Assembly (NCBI GenBank): GCA_033977485.1
Contig: CM066994.1
Location: 117,700,458-117,764,457 of the forward strand
Length of the DNA stretch: 64,000 nt
Direction: 5' to 3'
DNA from: Hydrangea macrophylla
Taxonomy: Eukaryota; Streptophyta; Magnoliopsida; Cornales; Hydrangeaceae
The translations under genes were made by a program, and so were the position numbers. The stretch's first letter is position 1; every line of letters begins with the position of its first letter. The notes below the pieces were generated by a model that did not search any database, was not told the origin of the DNA, and was given only the letters and a program-made list of their open reading frames with translations. Positions 54,530 to 64,000 of the stretch are shown one piece after another.

Positions 54530-55020
54530 TCCCAAGGATAGCAATTAAAACCCAAGCTTTAGCAGATTTCATTGTAGAATTCCAGGAGAGACCTTTAGTC
54601 GACGTTCAATCTGAGATCCCATGAAGTAAAAAAATTTGGACGCTTTACACTGATGGACCTCTAGCAGAAAATGAAGTAGTACTGGTGTCATTTTAATAAC
54701 GCCTGATCAAGTACAGATGGAAAGAGCAATGTCTTTTTGCTTCAAGGCCTCAAATAATGAGACTGAATACGAAGCTTTGATCATAGCGTTGAAAATGGTT
54801 AAGTTGTGTGGAGCTAAAAATCTACAGGTTTGTTGTGACTCCCAGTTAGTTGTCAAATAGATGAAAGCTGGTTTTGAGCTGAAGGATGGAAGGACGCGGT
54901 CAAATAATCAATTTGCTCGGAGATTGGCTTATCAATTTAACAATTTCACGATAGTTAAAATTATCGCGGAGGATAATTACCGAGCTGACACACTGTCAAC
55001 ATTAGCAGTAGCGTTAGAAG
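54530..55020 (+). pseudogene. End of first RNase H and second RNase H remnant, right of the solo LTR
   Basis: The coding sequence resumes with IAIKTQALADFIVEF, the usual end of the RT-RNase H unit, then LYTDGPLAENE, TEYEALIIALKMVK, CCDSQLVV and YRADTLSTLA. These are the four acidic motifs of the second, archaeal-type RNase H. Stops near 54623 and 54858 and a frame change near 54690 break it. Its presence places this element in the Tat lineage. Confidence 0.78.
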
Positions 55021-56345
55021 TTCAGTCCAAGAGTGAAGTGAAAATTGGAGTTCAAGAGCTCCCAATTATTTGCCATATGCCTAGAATATGTGTTGTAAAT
55101 TCAGAAGAATACAGAGACAGATGGATTATGCCCATTTTTCTGTATCTCACAGAAGGAACACTTCCAAAAGATAAACTATATGCCCGAAAGCTAAGGTTAA
55201 CGTCAGCTCAGTACATCATTTACGAAGGAATCTTGTATAGGAGGTCTTTCACACAACCTCTCTTTCGTTGTCTGACACCTTATCAGAGTAATTATGTAGT
55301 CAGAGAAATCCATGAGGGTATATGTGGTAATCATCTTGGATCAAGATCGGTAGCTCACCGAGCTCTTACTTTGGGCTATTTATGGCCACATATGAAAGAG
55401 TACGCTCAACAGTTGGTTCGAAAGTGTGAAAAGTGTCAAAAGTATACTAATTATACTCACAGCCCAGGTCAGCCAATGATCCCAATTACTAGTCCATGGC
55501 CATTCATACAATGGGGAATTGATATGGTAGGACCACTCCCTAGGGCTGTAGGAGGGAAGAAGTTCGTCATTGTTGCTATTGACTATTTCACCAAATGGGC
55601 TGAAGCTGAGGCTTTAGTCAGGATCGGTCAGAAGGAGATGAACTTTGTGTGGAAGAATATTGTGTGCAGTTTTGGGATCCTGCAAGTGATAGTTATAGAT
55701 AATGGCACACAATTTGAAGGGTGAGTGTTCCAGGAGTTCTGTAATGGCCTTGGTGTTAACCACCATTTTTTATCTCCCAGACACCCTCAAGCGAATGGAC
55801 AGGCCGAAGTGACTAGTTGGTCGATCATAGACTCCATTAAGAAAAAACTGGACGAGGCTAAAGGAAATTGGTTATATAAACTCCCTAGGATATTTTGGCC
55901 ATACAGAACTACTAAGAAAATAACGATGGGAGAATCACCATTCACCCTAGCATATGGTACTGAGGTCGTGCTCCCAGTGGAAATTGGCATGCCTTTATCA
56001 CAAACGGAATTTTATAGCTCAGAACACAATGATCAAGGCATCCGAATGAATTTAGATTTGTTAGAAGAGGCCCAAGATCGAGCTCTAATGAAACTTATGG
56101 CTTATCAATAGAAGATTGCAAGGTATTATGATCAGGGGGTCAGACCAAAACATTTCCAACTGGGAGATTTGGTGCTGAGAAGAGTCTTCCCGAACATAAA
56201 GGGGCTAAGATCAGAGAAACTGAACCACAATTGGGAAGGTCCCTACAAGGTTACCACAATTAACAAGCCAAACACATACTGGTTAGAAGACATGGATACA
56301 AAGCAAATTCCAAGACCTTGGAATGCAGAGCATCTTAGAAACTAG
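55021..56345 (+). pseudogene. Integrase remnant of the old Tat element
   Basis: Zinc-binding HEGICGNHLGSRSVAHR and CEKCQ are present, then the core WGIDMVGPLP, VIVIDNGTQFEG and GQAEVTSW, so the D-D-E triad can be traced. In-frame stops interrupt it (TGA at 55722-55724, TAG at 56109-56111). The last part has QLGDLVLRRV and NWEGPYKV and closes at 56343-56345 with PWNAEHLRN. It is well preserved but not translatable as one chain. Confidence 0.85.
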
Positions 56346-56657
56346 TAATTAGGTCAACCAAATTTATAGTTATTATAAATGCTCAAGTATCTAATTCCTG
56401 TAAATACGCAAGTTTCTAGTTTTTGTAAATATGCACGTTTTTGGTTTTGCGTGAATTTGCACACTTCTGTCCCCATTTTTAATTGTTTAATTCAAGCAAT
56501 TCGAGTAAGGGATTAAGCTGAAGTGACCTCAAGATCTCATGCCAGATATGTCCAGCCATTATGGGACCTATGTAGCCCAAGGTGACCTTAAGATCTCATG
56601 CCATATTTGACATGAGTATAAAGGGTCCAACCATTATGGGACCTATGTAGCCCCATG
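56346..56657 (+). other. Post-integrase spacer with direct repeats
   Basis: Two copies of a unit of about 70-80 bp (GTGACCTCAAGATCTCATGC, CCATTATGGGACCTATGTAG) occur at about 56524-56580 and 56581-56655. The third start of the unit, GTGACCTCAAGAT, is at 57144, after the small TIR element, showing that the element inserted into this repeat. The GGGACCTATGTAGCCC word parallels GGGATACGTAGGCAGC of the first Tat element. Confidence 0.65.
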
Positions 56658-57143
56658 CATGGGCGGACCCAGGTACACTTCAGGGGTGGCACAGGCCCCC
56701 CTGAATTTTTGGAAATTACAAAATTATATGTAATAGTTTATAGATTTTAGAAATAGGTCCTCTTAAATTTCACACAGGCCCCCCCTGAACTTCTGAAAAT
56801 TTTAGATTTACATGTAATATTTAACAAATTCTAGACATAGGTCCCCTTACACTTTTGAAAAGTCTAGACTTACACGTCATATTTAACCAGTTTTAGACAT
56901 TGGCCCTCTTGTACTTTTGAAACTTCTATACTTACATATAATATTTTAAATGTTTTAGTCATAAGCCCCTAAAATTACATGATTTACCCCAAATTATGGG
57001 TGTTAAACCAATCCTATATATGATTCTACCATTTTACACATAATTATGTAAGGTAGATCCAAAAAAATTCTTTTCGGGAGCACTACCCCCGAACCCTTGT
57101 ATAAGCTAGGCCCCCCTGGCCAAAAATCCTGGGTCTGCCCCTG
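56658..57143. mobile_element. Small TIR element, hAT-like, 486 bp
   Basis: The ends CATGGGCGGACCCAGG and CCTGGGTCTGCCCCTG are inverted with few mismatches. It interrupts a tandem GTGACCTCAAGAT repeat of the old Tat element. The interior has four degenerate copies of a unit of about 100 bp with the words AGGCCCCCCTGAA and TTACA(T/C)GTAATAT. No clear 8-bp duplication. CAGGGGCGGACCCAGG-type ends are common in plant hAT derivatives. Confidence 0.62.
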
Positions 57144-57149
57144 GTGACC

Positions 57150-58320
57150 TCAAGATGTCTTAGAAGTTACTTTGAAGTCAAGATCGAGCAGAATTGGGTT
57201 GAGGTTAGGAAAATGAGATTTCAAGTGTCCCAAGCATTCCAAGACTTTCATTTTGTACTCATCCCAACCTTTGTCAAAACTGTCCTGGGAAAAGTCAGTG
57301 CCTCTTGCCACTAGTTCGTCCAACTTCACCCTGAAGTATGTTTCAGCGGCATTCTTCTTCGCTACTCCGGGTTTTGGCCAAGAAAGCAACGCAATCCTTC
57401 TGTCTTCCTTTCGCTCCACTTATAGATCGGACTCCATCTTCTGGGTAAGAGCAAGAGCATCATTTAGGAGAGAGTCAAAGGTCGCCTTCCCAATGTTGGC
57501 CACTTCCAGATCTTTTTGAAGTCCTTTGATCTGGGACATTAGTTCGGAGTTTTTTTTACTACTTGTTCCTCTAACTGACGTTCCAAATCAGCACCTTCGC
57601 AGTTTAACCTCCCCAGACCCACTTAGAGGTGCAAAGCCTATAACAAAAAAGAAAAATGTAGGAAATGAGTTATAAGAAATGTGTATGGGAAAATAGTATC
57701 TGTTGGGAACATGGATGTACCTTTGTCAGGTATTCAGTAGACTTAAGGGTCATCTCAGGAGCCCTTCCAGATTCGATCTGAGCTGGGAATTGCTCAACGG
57801 CTTGTTTAAGGTATTCCTGTATATAACGATCCAAATTTCCAGGGCCCATGGAAGTGAGAAGGCGTTAGCAGATTTCCCACTACCCATCACATGGCCAATG
57901 TCCACATTGGTCGTAGCACCCTGGGATAGAAGCCTCGATGATTGTCGTACAAAAGGAAGGGAGTTGTTCGTTTGCTGAGGAAGATCAGTGGGATCAAAAC
58001 TCGGAAACAAGGGAGGAGAGTGGAGAGTTTGAACATCATTGTCTTCGGGCTCAGCAGTCAGCCTCAGTCTCTAAGCAACATGGATTTAGGATTGAACCTC
58101 AGGACTGGGAGGATTGACAGGTTTTCTTTTTCGACGGACTAACTGTGCTTCAGCCACTCACGCGTTGACATCATCCATTGAGATCATTCCGGCTGAAAGA
58201 AGATATTCTTGAGTGATAATATCACCTACAAGTCTAATTTTAGGAACCAGCCAAGTTTTAAGCTTCTCGCGATAAGTTTCGGCGATCAGGGCTCGAGCTC
58301 TGGTCTTTGGGGCTGTAAAA
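57150..58320 (-). pseudogene. Decayed opposite-strand ORF module of the old Tat element
   Basis: Reading the minus strand from 58320, coding-like pieces follow one another: PKTRARALIAETYREKLKTW, later LFPSFDPTDLPQQTNNSLPF and RQSSRLLSQGATTNVD, and a final Lys/Glu-rich coiled coil with ETYFRVKLDELVARGTDF and DEYKMKVLECLGHLKSHFP. Stops break it in several places (for example in the 58080-58160 region and at 57420). The helical, coiled-coil C-terminal part resembles the antisense ORFs known in plant Tat elements (putative gypsy-type transposon protein family). It is unlike the PMD module of the first element. A function is unknown. Confidence 0.5.
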
Positions 58321-58891
58321 AGTACACATTAGAAATCAAGTGGAAAAAAGATTACATAATATAACACCCGCATTTGTGTTATTGCATTGCATTACATTGT
58401 CATGCATGATAATGTGATGTGGCGTGTCTTATGACACATGTTTGGGTGAGTTTTGACTCACGAGTTGATTTGGGTGTCTGTATTAAAGAACCCTTCGAAA
58501 CTGTGGTGATTGAGGATTTGTTGTTGCGACGTCTCTCCGAATGTGAGTCGGTCACTGTGGAATACTTTAAATGTTTATCTAAAAATAAATGTTTACCTGT
58601 GTATTTCAATATCTGTATTATTTTCTGTTTTAGAATTTATATCTGTTGTTAGTTTTAGTATCCTGGTGAGAACGAATTAACACGCTATTAATTTGGTAGG
58701 CTAATTAGCAACTTCGGAAACGTCATGTAGAAATTCGCGTTTTAGCGACCAAACGAAACTTAGTCAAAAACTTTTATAATTTTGATGTTTCACTTATAAA
58801 GCTTTGAATAAGCTGTATAGAAAGTTTCAGAGACTGATTAGGAGTTTTGAAAACTCGAGGGGAGGTAAACGTAATTCCCGATAGTTTTGCC

Positions 58892-58899
58892 TATATATA
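58892..58899 (+). promoter_or_regulatory. TATA box of the chromovirus-like LTR
   Basis: CTATATATAGG is a strong plant TATA consensus about 530 bp into the LTR, followed by sequence suitable for a transcript start. Confidence 0.6.
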
Positions 58900-60045
58900 G
58901 GAAGTGATGACTTTGGATATTTTCACAAGTCTTAACCTAATTTCCAAAAAGGGGGCCATAGGGAGATTTTGGAGCTTAGAGCTTTGCGACGCCAAACGAC
59001 GACCTTCCGTCAGTTTGTTTTCTCCCATATTTCATATTCGAGCTCCTTGAGATAAGAGCTTCGTTTTGATATATGTTAGGGCTTGTTTGGCCAAGTTTTC
59101 CGAAAAGTTATTTTCTAGAATTTTTCATAAAAGTTGATAAATGGAATTTTGATCTATAGGAATTGTACTAGACGGACTTCTACACGATCTTTGTACACGG
59201 GTTTTCTTTGGATCGAAGTTTAAGAGCGTAAATCGGAGGTGAGTGATCCAACTATGTTTTGGAATGATTTCTTGGCGTGCATTCATGTTATGTTTGAATA
59301 GCACGTATTAATTCATAGACATATACTGTGTAGTTCATATTGGGCATTTGTATTGATAAGTAGGCCCAATAGCACGATAAAATGTTTAATTTCCGCGAGC
59401 CTGGTGATATGTATTTGAGCATGTTAAGTTGCTTATGTGGGTTAGAAGGAGCACATGGTCACCGTGCCATTTTGTGGAGCCGATATAGGCATTAAGATCG
59501 CACGATTGAAGAGAAGAATCATGGGTCTTACCCTTTCGCATGGACTTATTGGCGAGGAGTCGCGGATTGGGAATATGGACGGGCACGTGAGTCTCCCGCG
59601 ACTAGTATGAATTGTAGAGATGTGAATGCAGACATGTTTATCATTCATGTGCATATGTTGTTTTATTCACTAAGCGTTAGCTTAAACAAATCAAATATCT
59701 GTGGTTATTCAAATAACCATTTCAGGCGTTAATGCTGGCGAGGAATCGGAGAAGTGAGCACGTGGGTTTAGAGTTCGCTTTGAAGGCAACATAAATGTTG
59801 ATCTTGTAGTTTTGGAACAATAGGAATGTTGTAATAAAGATTTGAATGTTTTAACTTATGTTTAACTTAGTATGTTAGAATGGACCTAAAGCATGGTAAT
59901 AGTTAGTAACATGTTGTAATTATACTTGGGTAATGTTTTAATACAACTAGGATTACTTTGATGTGAGATTGGAGTGTGTGGTTAACACTTGGTTGTTTAA
60001 AAAGCTTTTTGAAACTTGTTTTCTGCAGAATTGGGCTGCTGTCTG

Positions 60046-60345
60046 GGGAGCAGTCGACTGGTCCAGTGTTCAGTCGACTGGACCCTTGTGCCTGCTAGCT
60101 ACTGCTTTTTAATATGGAAAAAGCAATCGACTGGGCCTTGCCTCAGTCGACTGGACCTCTGTAGGTTTTGTGTTCATTTTGGTTCTGCTTGCTTCAGTCG
60201 ATCGAAGGGGGAATTCACTCGATTGAAAGTTGGAGTCCCAGTCGACTGGACCCCAGTCTCAGTCGACTGGATGGTCTATTAAACCTTTTTGAAAACTCTC
60301 TGCTTTCTTCAGTCGACTGAGGTCCAGACCCAGTCGACTGGACCA
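60046..60345. repeat. CAGTCGACTGG palindrome array in the chromovirus-like LTR
   Basis: Nine or so copies of CAGTCGACTGG or near variants (CAATCGACTGG, CAGTCGATCGAAG, CACTCGATTGAAA, CAGTCGACTGAGG) lie within 300 bp, often in pairs separated by 8-15 bp. Spacers are unrelated. Confidence 0.9.
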
Positions 60346-60487
60346 CTAGTCTAGAAAATGTGTTTTTGTTTTCCGCTGTGTGTGTTCTTCAAAACCTAAT
60401 TTTGGGAACGTTAATGAATTGGTTTAGCCTCGGTGGCGTGCCAAGGGCTCTAGTTTTGCTATTGTGGGACCGGGCTGTGACATTTAG

Positions 60488-60499
60488 TGGTATCAGAGC
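60488..60499 (+). promoter_or_regulatory. Primer-binding site, initiator tRNA-Met type
   Basis: TGGTATCAGAGC, the exact plant tRNA-iMet complement, begins five bases after the LTR end. It fixes the LTR boundary and the + orientation. Confidence 0.92.
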
Positions 60500-61089
60500 A
60501 ATAGGTAACAAAACTTTGGAAACATTCGACGACGAGTAGAGTGTTGAGTGAATTGTCACATGTTCTAAATTGCATCCATACATATTAGAGATGTTTGATG
60601 CATATGGTATGTTGTTATACATACATGATTATGTCATTGCCATACATGCATAGTATATAAGCATTCGTGAATCGGTTAAATCATATGGATGTGGAGCTGT
60701 ATGATGAGATGACGTTATCATGAGTTATAATAGACCGCGTATTGTGGCAAGAGGGAAAGATGATATTTTGGTAGTGATGAATAGTGAAATTTCTAAAGCA
60801 AAAAGAAAATGGTTTTGATCGAATCGGTGGATGTTTTCAACGATAGTGATGAGTGTCCTTTAAGGGATCTAACCGAGAGCGGAGTTTGAATAGTGAACGT
60901 CAGAGGAGATTTCTGCATAGTCCACATAGAAAATGAAGGAAATTGTTCGTAGTGAAGTTTTGGGATTGAGATTGATTGATAAGAGTTCTGTTTCAGACAT
61001 TGGTAAATCATTGTAACGTAAGAGAATAAGGACGAACAGTTAGGTTTTGTGATGGAAAGATAGTCAGCAATATGTATTGCTAGCGTATG
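60500..61089 (+). other. Leader and decayed internal region
   Basis: No gag motif can be recognised in any frame. Sequence is purine-rich on the + strand and full of stops. Either gag has been deleted or it has decayed beyond recognition. Confidence 0.5.
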
Positions 61090-61385
61090 GGGTCGGTGAG
61101 GAATCTCTCACCTTATCTTACGGTGTTAACCTACGGTACAATCGTACAAGGGTATCTTATGATGTATCTTACGGTATATATGGTGTATGTCAGGTAGTTG
61201 AAGAATTTTTCAACTTATTGTACGGCATTGAGATGATTGGATGGTCGAGGAATCTCTCAACCTATCTTACGGTATGTGTTGGACGGTTGAGGAATCTCTC
61301 AACCTATCTTGTGGTATGTATCGGAATTGGGAAATATCTCAACGAGTTATGAGTATTGTGGTTGTTGAAAAATCTCTCAACTGAA
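61090..61385 (+). repeat. Degenerate repeats with a GTTGAGGAATCTCTCAAC hairpin
   Basis: Six imperfect copies of a unit of about 40 bp, with cores such as GGTTGAGGAATCTCTCAACC followed by TATCTTACGGTATGT. The core is itself a hairpin (GTTGAG/CTCAAC stem, GAATCT loop). Two middle copies are almost identical, outer ones diverged. It lies where gag-pol would be expected. Confidence 0.75.
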
Positions 61386-61593
61386 CCTGGTTTCGAATAT
61401 TCGTGGTACCATGGTGTATTCAGATGTAGTATAAAGGTTAGTAAGCAAAGCTACCAGATTGATTGTATAAGTGGGAAGAGGTATTTAAGGATTAACCTAA
61501 GGTGAGGAGTTAAGAATGGGGATGATAGAGTATGCTTTGACAGTTTGAAACTACGGTTAGTAGAAGTAACGGGTTATAGTCAAGTATCGAAAA

Positions 61594-61662
61594 TGGCACA
61601 GTATGAAGCGTTGTATGGGCATAAGTGTCAAATCGCTAATTTGTGGGATCGAGGTTGGGAAA
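61594..61662 (+). pseudogene. Displaced integrase C-terminal fragment
   Basis: The frame reads MAQYEALYGHKCQIANLWD. This is the MAPYEALYGRKCRSP-type motif that normally follows the integrase core by about 80 residues. Here it lies about 140 bp before the zinc-binding segment of the same integrase, so the internal region has been rearranged. Confidence 0.7.
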
Positions 61663-61734
61663 AGAAAGTTGTTAAGACCTAAGAGGATACAGTTGACTAC
61701 GGCAAGGGTAAAACTAATCCAGGAGTGACTTTTA

Positions 61735-62290
61735 GAGGAGGCTCATCGTACTAAATATTCAATTCATCCGGGGAGTGACAAGATGTACCAAAATTTGCAA
61801 GAAAACTTTTGGTGGAGAAGTATGAAGCGAGAAGTTGCCAAGTTTATGTCTGAATGTTCAGTATGTTAGCAAGTGAAGGCAGAGAGACAAGTACCTGCGG
61901 GGCTATTACAACCATTACCAGTGTCAAAGTGAAGTGGGATGGGATCACGATGGATTTTATTTCGGGATTTCCACGATCGTTTAATCAGAATGATAAGATT
62001 TGGGTTATGATTGATAGATTGATAGAATCAGTGCATTATCTACCGATCAATACGACTAAACCTTCAAGGTTGGTAGAATTGTATATGAAAGGGGTTGTAA
62101 GACTACACGGAGTTCCAACAGTGATTATATCGGATCGTGATGGTAGTTTACATCGAGGTTTTGGGAAGTCTATAGGAAGCCACAGATACTAAACTGAGTT
62201 TCAGTACTACATTTCATCCTCAGATCGACAGATAGTCAGAACGGATGATTCAGACATTGGAGGACATGCTTAGACTTTGTGTACTAGACT
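61735..62290 (+). pseudogene. Integrase remnant (zinc finger and core) of the chromovirus-like element
   Basis: The zinc-binding segment reads AHRTKYSIHPGSDKMYQNL, WWRSMKREVAKFMSECSVC, with a TAG just after the second Cys. A frameshift near 61925 leads into WDGITMDFISGFPRSF, DRLIESVHYLPI and VRLHGVPTVIISDRDG. The core is cut by a stop at about 62190, and STTFHPQIDR and SERMIQTLEDMLRLCVLDFG remnants follow to 62290. First and second Asp and the Glu of the DDE triad are traceable. It is non-functional. Confidence 0.82.
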
Positions 62291-64000
62291 TTGGGTAAGT
62301 TAATATAGATTGAGAAGAGGAAATATAAATTGGAAAGACGAAGCTTTAATGAGTAAGTGAACAGAACCGGTAAGAATGGGAGGAAGACATGGTATTACGT
62401 TGAGTACATTATCGGATATGATAGTAGAAATGTAAAATGGTGAGGACAATGGTGGATACAAGGAAATACGTCTCAGTGTCCTGGATTCCAACAAGGTTGG
62501 AGAGTTTTGAGACTGTCGAATTTCATCCTAAGAAAATTTTAAAGTGTTTAAAATGTTTTAAAATAAAACTTTCGTTGAGTATGAAAATTTGTTTTAAATA
62601 CTTGTGATTAGGTATCAAGTAGACCTTGGAAGACGGTTATCGTGGAAGGATATGGTATGCTTAGTGCTTGGGACATAATGGTGGTTGTCAAACGAATGAG
62701 TCCTATGTGGGCAGATTCTGAACTTAGGAATTTTAAAGGAGTGGTCGTGAGTATTGTTCCAAAGGAGGGGGGGGGGGGGGGGGGGGGGGGGGGCTCGACT
62801 TCGATTTAAGTATTGGAGTAACTTGAGGTAATGAATGATTTGAGGCTTTGATCAATCAAGAACTTGATGAGATCCATAAAGTGTGAAGAACTTGAAAGAT
62901 AACAGTTAGGAATCAGTTGGCATTGGTGACCGGAGTGAGAAATTTACCTTGGGGTATTGTCGTGAAAGGTATGTAAATTGGAAGTCGATATGGAATTTAT
63001 TGAACACAGTGAGGCTATAGTACTTTGTGGGAAGGTTTAATTACCGGCTTATCCTCAGATTGTATGTAGGGATTATATTAATGCTGCGAGCAATAGGTTA
63101 TTCAGGAATAATGGATTGGAGACCCGGATAGCATAAATAAAGGACTAGAAAGTTAAATGGGAAATTGAGTCAGATTCAACTACGGTTATGAAACATTGAA
63201 TGTCGGAATGAGGTATGGTGCCTTGAGATGTTATACGAAGAATATACGCTTGGTGTGAACGGTTGTCAGGAACTCAGTGAGAGTTGAGATACAGAAGTGT
63301 GAGCAATATGGACTTGTGCAAAGGTGAAAGTGAAACATCAGCGACGTATAGAGTTGTAAACTACATAAATGGTAGTGGATCTACCTGGACTGATATGAGA
63401 ATGGACTACATTGTAGTTGAGATCTTCGAAAGAAAAATAATCGACTCAAGATGTGTGTATGTTATATAAATAAAATGGATCGTGAATGGCCAGGGTTGAG
63501 ACAGGAACAAGATATGTTCTGAGCATGGGAATACGCGTTGATGAACTCTGTGGTAGGTGTATGACTGAGTAAGCCAATTTTGATTTAAAATGTTATTCGT
63601 TACGATGGATGTTGGGAGTAATTGTGTTGAGAAGGAGATGAAGTGTTATGCGTAATTTTAAATCAATTTGTTTTAAAAGAACAACATGGAAGAAATGTGT
63701 TTGACTTAAATGAAAGTTCTAAATCAAAACTGTTAGATGTGATCTTCGATTTCAATCGGCAGTAGTTCGGGTGCAGACTTTGGAGAGCTAAACGATGAAT
63801 ATGTTTGACCTCATGGTGGGTGATTTGGGACGTTACGTAAGCTCGAAATCTGAATGGTATCTGATGAGGCACGTGTGATTGAAAGTATAGTACAAGATTG
63901 GTTAAATTGAAACGAAATGATAAGTATTATGAAAAATAGAGAGGATATTAGTGCGACACACTACCGACTAAGTGCTATTCATTGAACTGATGTTATTATG
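62291..64000 (+). other. Decayed internal sequence, no recognisable gene
   Basis: No conserved retroelement motif is recognised in any frame beyond about 62290, although composition (purine-rich, GAAG and TGGTA words) stays like the preceding part. A 27-base G run is at 62767-62793. Short open frames at 63284-63469 and 63663-63872 show no known domain. Confidence 0.5.
62767..62793 (+). repeat. Homopolymer run of 27 G
   Basis: A run of 27 G on the + strand follows AAAGGA and precedes CTCGAC. Runs this long are rare in plant DNA and can form G-quadruplexes; an assembly or sequencing error in length is equally possible. Confidence 0.8.

Larger units (their letters stand above)
49187..58359 (+). 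mobile_element. Old, broken Tat-lineage Ty3/gypsy element
   Basis: The order is probable 5' LTR end, primer region, gag, protease, RT, RNase H, second RNase H, integrase, then a decayed opposite-strand module. Many stops and at least two frameshifts show it is dead. It is interrupted by a Copia-type solo LTR (53036-54524) and a small TIR element (56658-57143). On the right it is cut by the next LTR element at 58360, so its own 3' LTR may continue beyond the window. Its gag, protease and RT differ from the first Tat element, so it is a different family. Confidence 0.85.
58360..60482 (+). repeat. 5' LTR of the chromovirus-like element (about 2.1 kb)
   Basis: It starts TATAACACCCGCATTTG, probably from TGTAACACCCG with one changed base, and ends GGGACCGGGCTGTGACA immediately before the primer site. 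A TATA box TATATATA is at 58892-58899. The second half has a set of AGTCGACT palindromes. The start is less certain than the end. Confidence 0.78.
58360..64000 (+). mobile_element. Chromovirus-like Ty3/gypsy element, internally deleted and scrambled, right end outside window
   Basis: A 2.1-kb 5' LTR is followed by a tRNA-Met-type primer site. The only recognisable coding parts are integrase pieces, which are out of their normal order. gag, protease, RT and RNase H are not found between 60500 and 61590. Integrase motifs (HHCC segment, DRLIESVHYLPI, VRLHGVPTVIISDRDG) are of the chromovirus kind. No 3' LTR is seen before the window ends. Confidence 0.78.

Overview
The window is repeat-dominated nuclear DNA of a flowering plant, probably a dicot with a medium to large genome. 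The evidence is Tat/Ogre-lineage Ty3/gypsy elements with two RNase H domains, chromovirus-type and Copia-type LTRs, a CACTA transposon, small hAT-like and Tourist-like elements, and one host gene with plant introns: an RSL-type bHLH transcription factor. There is nothing bacterial and no CRISPR array. The species cannot be told from the sequence alone.

Region 1 (1-25697) is the right-hand part of one very large Tat/Ogre-like retrotransposon on the + strand. Its order is leader, gag-protease, G-patch-like linker, RT-RNase H-second RNase H, integrase, then a 3' module, a polypurine tract and a 2.9-kb 3' LTR; the 5' LTR lies off the left edge. gag-pol stays in one frame but has four nonsense codons. 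The 3' module holds two uninterrupted genes on the opposite strand: a 363-codon plant-mobile-domain/DUF7745-like ORF, and a six-exon gene whose exons join in frame to about 590 residues of plant mobile domain (PMD) protein. An 8.65-kb CACTA element (12370-21024, TAA duplication) has inserted 79 bp upstream of the PMD start codon. It carries a spliced fragment of peptide chain release factor 1 and several other exon-like pieces that look captured from host genes.

Region 2 (26468-36824) is a nested pair. A solo LTR with a GAAAT duplication is split by a very young gag-only element (27489-35632, ACATA duplication). The two LTRs of that element differ at only three bases and one 2-bp indel. Both elements carry dense arrays of the palindrome CAATCGATTG.

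Region 3 (36825-49186) is the gene island: the RSL-class bHLH gene (39278-41358, minus strand, five exons) surrounded by small TIR elements, most with recognisable target duplications.

Region 4 (49187-58359) is an old, broken Tat element. Its RNase H region is split by a 1.49-kb Copia-type solo LTR (CTTCA duplication), and it has its own decayed opposite-strand coding module. Region 5 (58360-64000) is a chromovirus-like element with an intact-looking 5' LTR and a tRNA-Met-type primer site. Its internal region is deleted and scrambled.

The most unusual themes are the intact antisense genes in a dead retroelement, the gene-capturing CACTA next to one of them, and arrays of short palindromes in LTRs of unrelated families, each family with its own palindrome sequence.
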